NCBI RefSeq assembly: GCF_000744775.1
Contig: NZ_JQMP01000003.1
Span: 1,178,001-1,242,000, forward strand
Direction of reading: 5' to 3'
Source of the DNA: Thermorudis peleae
GTDB lineage: Bacteria > Chloroflexota > Chloroflexia > Thermomicrobiales > Thermomicrobiaceae
Length of the DNA stretch: 64,000 nucleotides
Part shown: piece by piece, positions 60,468 through 64,000 of the stretch
How positions within the stretch are numbered: position 1 is the stretch's first letter
Layout: every line of letters starts with the position of its first letter
Program-made: the position numbers and the translations under genes
Notes under the pieces: generated by a model
Databases searched by the model: none
What the model saw: the letters and a program-made list of their open reading frames with translations, nothing else
What the model was told of the DNA's origin: nothing

Positions 60468-61595
60468 ATGCGGCGGTGGGTACCGATTATCATTGCCTTG
60501 CTCCTGCTGGTACTTCCGGCCTGCGCGAGCCATGCTGGTTTGGCACAAAACATGCCGCAGTCTTCGGTGCCGACTCGTGAGCGCACCGCCCAGCTTTTCC
60601 TGACACCTCCACCTACGCCAGGGCCGATACAATTGCCGGACGACGATGCTCCACATGATGTTTTGACAGAATGGTGGTACACAACAGGCCATCTCCAAGC
60701 GACAGACGGTCGGCAATTTGGCTTTGAGTTTGTCATCTTTCAATCCGAACGCTTTGGCTATCCGGTTGTCTACGCTGCCCACTTTGCCATCACAGATCAC
60801 CAGGCGCAGCAGTTTTCGTGGGCTGAACGTGTCGATAGCCATCCACGGCCGCCGTCGACACTTCCAGTTGTTCTCTCTGTTGCCGATTGGTCTCTCCAGA
60901 TTACTGACAATCAGCTTGTCCTTGCAGCCCGCATGGACAACTACGCGCTGCAGCTTGCTTTGCGCTCAATAAAACCCCCGGTGCTTGAAAGTCCCGGCGG
61001 TTTCTTCACCTGGGCTCCAGCAACTGGGTCATACTACTACTCGCGCACCCGCCTAGCTGTTCAGGGAACGTTGCGTGCCGGCACAGCGGATTTCGCTGTC
61101 CAGGGCCAAGCGTGGATGGATCATCAGTGGGGTAACTTTATTGTTGGGAACCAAGGAGGATGGAACTGGTTCGCAATTCAACTCGATGATGGCCGAGATG
61201 TGATGCTTTGGCAAACACATGACACTGAGGGATCGGTAGTGTTGGCGAGTGGCACACTTGTTGATCCGGAAGGACATCCCCAGTATTTGTCTGCCGATGC
61301 ATTCAGAATCCAGTCAACAGGCTCGTGGCAGAGTCCCCATTCTGGAGCGCTCTATCCCTCGGGCTGGAAAATTGCTATTCCCGCTGCCAGGCTTCAACTG
61401 ACAGTCACGCCCGTACTCCAGGATCAAGAGTTGCAAACAGTTCGCTCAACTGGCGTCATGTACTGGGAGGGTGAAGTCGAGATCGCTGGTTTCGCCGATA
61501 ACAGGCCAGTAAATGGCAAGGGGTATGTCGAGCTAACTGGGTATGCCCGACCCACGATCCAGCCCACACCTTCCCTTCCTGTGCCGCATTCATGA
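60468..61595 (+). CDS. CrtC/AttH-like (lipocalin-like) lipoprotein
   Basis: A 375-residue secreted lipoprotein. The N-terminus is a lipoprotein signal with lipobox LPAC (Cys near residue 18). The body has DVLTEWWYTTGHLQATDG and FGFEFVIFQSE, the hallmark of the CrtC/AttH family, and WMDHQWGNF with later GWKIAIPAARLQLTVTPV. Family members with known activity hydrate carotenoids, but most homologues, including those next to exporters, have no known reaction. It starts 4 bp after the MMPL gene, so the two likely act together at the cell surface. Confidence 0.85.
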   Translation: MRRWVPIIIALLLLVLPACASHAGLAQNMPQSSVPTRERTAQLFLTPPPTPGPIQLPDDDAPHDVLTEWWYTTGHLQATDGRQFGFEFVIFQSERFGYPVVYAAHFAITDHQAQQFSWAERVDSHPRPPSTLPVVLSVADWSLQITDNQLVLAARMDNYALQLALRSIKPPVLESPGGFFTWAPATGSYYYSRTRLAVQGTLRAGTADFAVQGQAWMDHQWGNFIVGNQGGWNWFAIQLDDGRDVMLWQTHDTEGSVVLASGTLVDPEGHPQYLSADAFRIQSTGSWQSPHSGALYPSGWKIAIPAARLQLTVTPVLQDQELQTVRSTGVMYWEGEVEIAGFADNRPVNGKGYVELTGYARPTIQPTPSLPVPHS

Positions 61596-62528
61596 TTTGA
61601 AGGCTGGCATGACCTCTTTGACAAATGCGTCGAGCGCTTCCCAGTCAATGGGTGGCCGAAGCGCGAGGTTGATGGCTGTTACTCCTTGCTCAACATAGCG
61701 ATAAAGTTGCTCGGCAATACTTTTCGGGCCACCGACGAGGTAACCCGGCTGCGTTGCAGCTTGCGGGCCAACTTGGGCAATGAGTCGCTGACGAAGGCGC
61801 TCGACTGCGTCAGGGGCATCACTCGTCGCCATGTAGAGTCCAAGCTGGACAGCAATGCGAATGGTGCGTGGGTCACGCTCTTCCTGCTCGCACCATCGTT
61901 CGAGAGCCGCCAGCTTCTGCGGCAATTCCTCAGCGCCAATATAGGGGATGTTCCAACCATCAGCATACCGGGCTGCGATCCGTGCGGTGCGTCGTTCGCC
62001 ACCACCACCGACCCATAAGGGGAGCTGTGCTTGGACTGGCTTCGGCAGCAGCCGGGCATTTTCAAGGTGGACGTACTTGCCGTGAAAGGTTACTGCATCT
62101 TCGGTGAGTAGGCGGCGCAATGCTTGGATGCCCTCTTCAAGTTGATCAAGCCGCTCGCGATTCGCGAGAAACGGATACCCGAAGGCCCGGTACTCTGGCT
62201 CATGCCAGCCTGCGCCGAGTCCAGCTTCGAGCCGCCCGCCGCTCAAGTGATCAATGGTTGTCAGGGACTTAGCGAGAAGGCCGATATTGCGAAATTGGAC
62301 GGCGAAAACCATGCAGCCAAAGCGAATGCGCTGCGTTTCGCTCGCGATCGCGCTCAGGAGAGCGACCGCTTCGAAGTGGGGAATCTCATCACTGGTTCGC
62401 GCATAGAAGTGATCCCAGACCGAAAACCAGCCAAACCCTTGTGTATCAGCAAAACGCCAGAGTCGGCGAAGTTCATCAATGGTAGTATTTTGTGGACCCA
62501 CGTGAATCCCAAATGTGACGCCTGCCAT
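61590..62528 (-). CDS. LLM class (F420-type) oxidoreductase
   Basis: A 312-residue luciferase-like monooxygenase-family TIM barrel. Motifs include FADTQGFGWFSVWDHFYA, TIDHLSGGRLEAGLGAGWHEPEYRAFG and PLWVGGGGERRTARIAARYADGWN, as in F420-dependent reductases and dehydrogenases. Whether it uses F420 or FMN cannot be seen. Its stop overlaps the CrtC-like gene by 6 bp. It lies 12 bp after the B3/4 gene on the same strand. Confidence 0.88.
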   Translation of the reverse strand: MAGVTFGIHVGPQNTTIDELRRLWRFADTQGFGWFSVWDHFYARTSDEIPHFEAVALLSAIASETQRIRFGCMVFAVQFRNIGLLAKSLTTIDHLSGGRLEAGLGAGWHEPEYRAFGYPFLANRERLDQLEEGIQALRRLLTEDAVTFHGKYVHLENARLLPKPVQAQLPLWVGGGGERRTARIAARYADGWNIPYIGAEELPQKLAALERWCEQEERDPRTIRIAVQLGLYMATSDAPDAVERLRQRLIAQVGPQAATQPGYLVGGPKSIAEQLYRYVEQGVTAINLALRPPIDWEALDAFVKEVMPAFKS

Positions 62529-62540
62529 TGCTGCTCTCTC

Positions 62541-63254
62541 CTACTCACTCACCGTTCGCTGATCGGGTGTAAGCCAATGGATACTGACAGTAGCGCCCAG
62601 CAATGAGGTCAGCATGTCTGCAAGTGCATGAGCAGCTTCACGGATTGCTGTCTCCGTCACGTCGACAAAGCCATCGATCGGAAAGAGAATGTCGCGCGAA
62701 GAGAACGTTACGAGTCCTGTCCGACTTTGACGCCAAACCCAACGGCGGGTTCGAATGTCATGTTCATGGGCGTAAACGATTTCGCCGGGTGAGGGGCACT
62801 CTTCCTCGTCGCTCCCCAGTGGGAGGAAGCGGTCAAGAGCTGGGTCAGCAAAGCGGACATCGATTCCTTGAGGTGCTGAAGCTAAATCATGCGCGCCGAT
62901 GGGAACGAGATAGCGCAACGAGATCGCATTGGCGAGGTCAACTGCTGGGTTAATATGGGGCGGTGGATTGCCTTTGACGGAGCGTCGCACGAGTGCTTCG
63001 ACAGAACTGAGGTATGTGCTGGGTGACCACCCAAGGGCCCGGAACGTTTCACGCCAAATCGCGATTGCCGGGTGGGCTTTCGGATCACTGCCGCTGAAAC
63101 GTTCAACCGTCTCCTGTACTGTATCTTGTAGGAAAGCTTGGACTTCGGTGTTCGGCTGGGTGTTCTCGACTCCATGAGCGACGACGGCGGCGAAGCGGGC
63201 ATGGGGAATACGAGAAAAGACTTCCGACGCAATTTCGAAGATTCGGCGTGCCAT
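62541..63254 (-). CDS. B3/4 (tRNA-editing-type) domain protein
   Basis: A 237-residue protein consisting of a B3/4 domain, the editing domain of phenylalanyl-tRNA synthetase beta chains. Segments include WRETFRALGWSPSTYLSSVEALVRR, PPPHINPAVDLANAISLRYLVPIGAHDL and FPIDGFVDVTETAIREAAHALADML (given as markers only). Free-standing copies may deacylate mischarged tRNA or bind amino-acid-like ligands; no function is proven. The ATG at 63254 has GGAAGGGG upstream. It follows the glycosyltransferase gene by 23 bp on the same strand. Confidence 0.82.
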   Translation of the reverse strand: MARRIFEIASEVFSRIPHARFAAVVAHGVENTQPNTEVQAFLQDTVQETVERFSGSDPKAHPAIAIWRETFRALGWSPSTYLSSVEALVRRSVKGNPPPHINPAVDLANAISLRYLVPIGAHDLASAPQGIDVRFADPALDRFLPLGSDEEECPSPGEIVYAHEHDIRTRRWVWRQSRTGLVTFSSRDILFPIDGFVDVTETAIREAAHALADMLTSLLGATVSIHWLTPDQRTVSE

Positions 63255-63277
63255 ACGGTATTTCCCCTTCCATATGG

Positions 63278-64000
63278 CTATGATGGTGTAGAGCAAATCG
63301 TGCCTTCGCGCTTTGACAGAATGCGTTCGTAGAATGTAAGGATCTCGTTGGTTACCCCATCCCAGGAGTATCGCACTGCCGCCTGTCGCGCGCCGACCTG
63401 AAGACGGGTGCGCAATTGGTGATCACGGAATCCTCGAAGGAGAGCTGCAGCAAGTTCCTCGCTATTGTCCGGCGGGACAACGAGACCTGAGATTTCATGT
63501 TCGACCGTGAATCGTAAGCCTCCAACGTGGGTCGCGATAACCGGAGTGCCGCATGCCATTGCTTCAACGGCCACCAGTCCAAAAGACTCGTAGCGTGATG
63601 GCACGACACAGAGGTCAGCAGCGCTGTAGTAGAGTGGCAGGATGTCACGCGGCTGTGATCCGAGGAACCTAACAAACGCGCTGATCCCAAGTGCATCGGC
63701 GTGTTGAACGACTCCTGCGAGATCGGCATCGTACTGCGGACCAGTTGGGGTATCTTGACGCTGGCCACCAATGAACACAAGCAACGGCTTTGGGGAGTCA
63801 ACAGGCCAGCGATCGAGCAGCCAACGCCAGGCAACGAGGAGCGTATCAATGCCTTTGATCGGGTCAATTCTGCCAACGTACAGCCCTATTGGTCCATCCG
63901 GTAAACCGAGTGCCTCGCGTGCTGCGCGCTGTGGAAATGGTCGGAAGCGCTCGAGATCGACGCCAGGAGGAACGGTACAGATTTTTTCTGGGGCAACTGC
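63278..64000 (-). CDS. Glycosyltransferase family 4 protein (partial, C-terminal part)
   Basis: The C-terminal 240 residues of a GT-B glycosyltransferase; the gene continues beyond the window end. It reads in frame from base 64000: VAPEKICTVPPGVDLERFRP, then GLYVGRIDPIKGIDTLL, LVFIGGQRQDTPTG and the donor-binding VPSRYESFGLVAVEAMACGTPVIA with the E-x7-E pattern. It resembles the D-inositol-3-phosphate/sucrose-phosphate-synthase-like group. It transfers a sugar from a nucleotide donor; donor and acceptor are unknown. Confidence 0.9.
   Translation of the reverse strand, partial: AVAPEKICTVPPGVDLERFRPFPQRAAREALGLPDGPIGLYVGRIDPIKGIDTLLVAWRWLLDRWPVDSPKPLLVFIGGQRQDTPTGPQYDADLAGVVQHADALGISAFVRFLGSQPRDILPLYYSAADLCVVPSRYESFGLVAVEAMACGTPVIATHVGGLRFTVEHEISGLVVPPDNSEELAAALLRGFRDHQLRTRLQVGARQAAVRYSWDGVTNEILTFYERILSKREGTICSTPS

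Noticed and set aside
1-64000. CRISPR arrays, insertion sequences, prophage or integrases
   Set aside because: No regularly spaced repeats, transposase or integrase motifs and no terminal inverted repeats were seen.

Overview
The window is chromosomal DNA of a bacterium, with about 57 protein genes on both strands, three structural RNAs (tmRNA, a long SRP RNA, tRNA-Glu) and no phage, transposon or CRISPR signature. The gene mix suggests a thermophilic member of the Chloroflexota, Thermomicrobia-like: a HerA/Mre11-type pair, an archaeal-style ABC ATPase fused to an acetyltransferase, a bacterial eRF1-like protein, a luciferase-like F420-type oxidoreductase, GlpX, Rho and a Bacillus-type long SRP RNA. 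The lineage is an inference from gene content, because no 16S or other marker is present.

Layout. 1-5.7 kb: a minus-strand ThiF/MoeB-like protein, cysteine desulfurase and membrane protein, then an unrecognised plus-strand gene, tyrA, an SH3-domain protein and a methyltransferase. 5.8-7.1 kb: smpB and ssrA (trans-translation). 7.1-10.3 kb: small proteins, then marR and a ClC channel/transporter, with a perfect 29-bp palindrome between divergent genes. 10.4-16.5 kb: an EVE-domain protein, the glcDEF glycolate oxidase operon and an exported protein. 16.6-24.5 kb: an S9 peptidase, SbcD/Mre11 nuclease with HerA ATPase, a GAF histidine kinase, a FabL-like reductase and SRP RNA. 24.6-28.5 kb: a membrane protein and sdhCDAB. 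28.6-37.2 kb: an M20 peptidase, an exonuclease-DinG helicase, glpX, rho with a long leader, and a COG3044 ATPase. 37.2-40.1 kb: rsmE, prmA, a sugar nucleotidyltransferase and tRNA-Glu. 40.2-45.9 kb: coaBC, a membrane protein, a 36-residue membrane peptide, an eRF1-like protein, a lipid-kinase-like protein, a RodZ-like protein and a duplicated Cys-motif protein. 46.4-51.3 kb: miaB, a TPR protein, SAM hydrolase, mobA, a SWIM protein and a c-di-AMP-receptor-like protein. 51.6-58.2 kb: a ThDP enzyme, the GNAT-ABC fusion, an ASCH protein, cimA with a candidate isoleucine attenuator, and a methyltransferase. 58.2-64 kb: an MMPL transporter with a CrtC/AttH-like lipoprotein, an LLM oxidoreductase, a B3/4 domain protein and a partial glycosyltransferase.

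Most genes are housekeeping. Central metabolism is represented by glycolate oxidation, succinate dehydrogenase, gluconeogenic FBPase, CoA synthesis and citramalate-based isoleucine synthesis. Translation and RNA handling are represented by SmpB/tmRNA, SRP RNA, RsmE, PrmA, MiaB, Rho and the eRF1-like protein. The strongest new candidate is a promoter-leader-peptide-hairpin arrangement in front of cimA. It has four Ile codons clustered in a 36-37 residue leader ORF and looks like transcription attenuation. Other interesting points are the HerA-Mre11 pair, the GNAT-ABC fusion, the eRF1-like gene with its small upstream membrane peptide, the MarR palindrome, the rho leader and a structured 468-bp intergenic region before miaB. 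All statements rest on reading the sequence; no searches were run.
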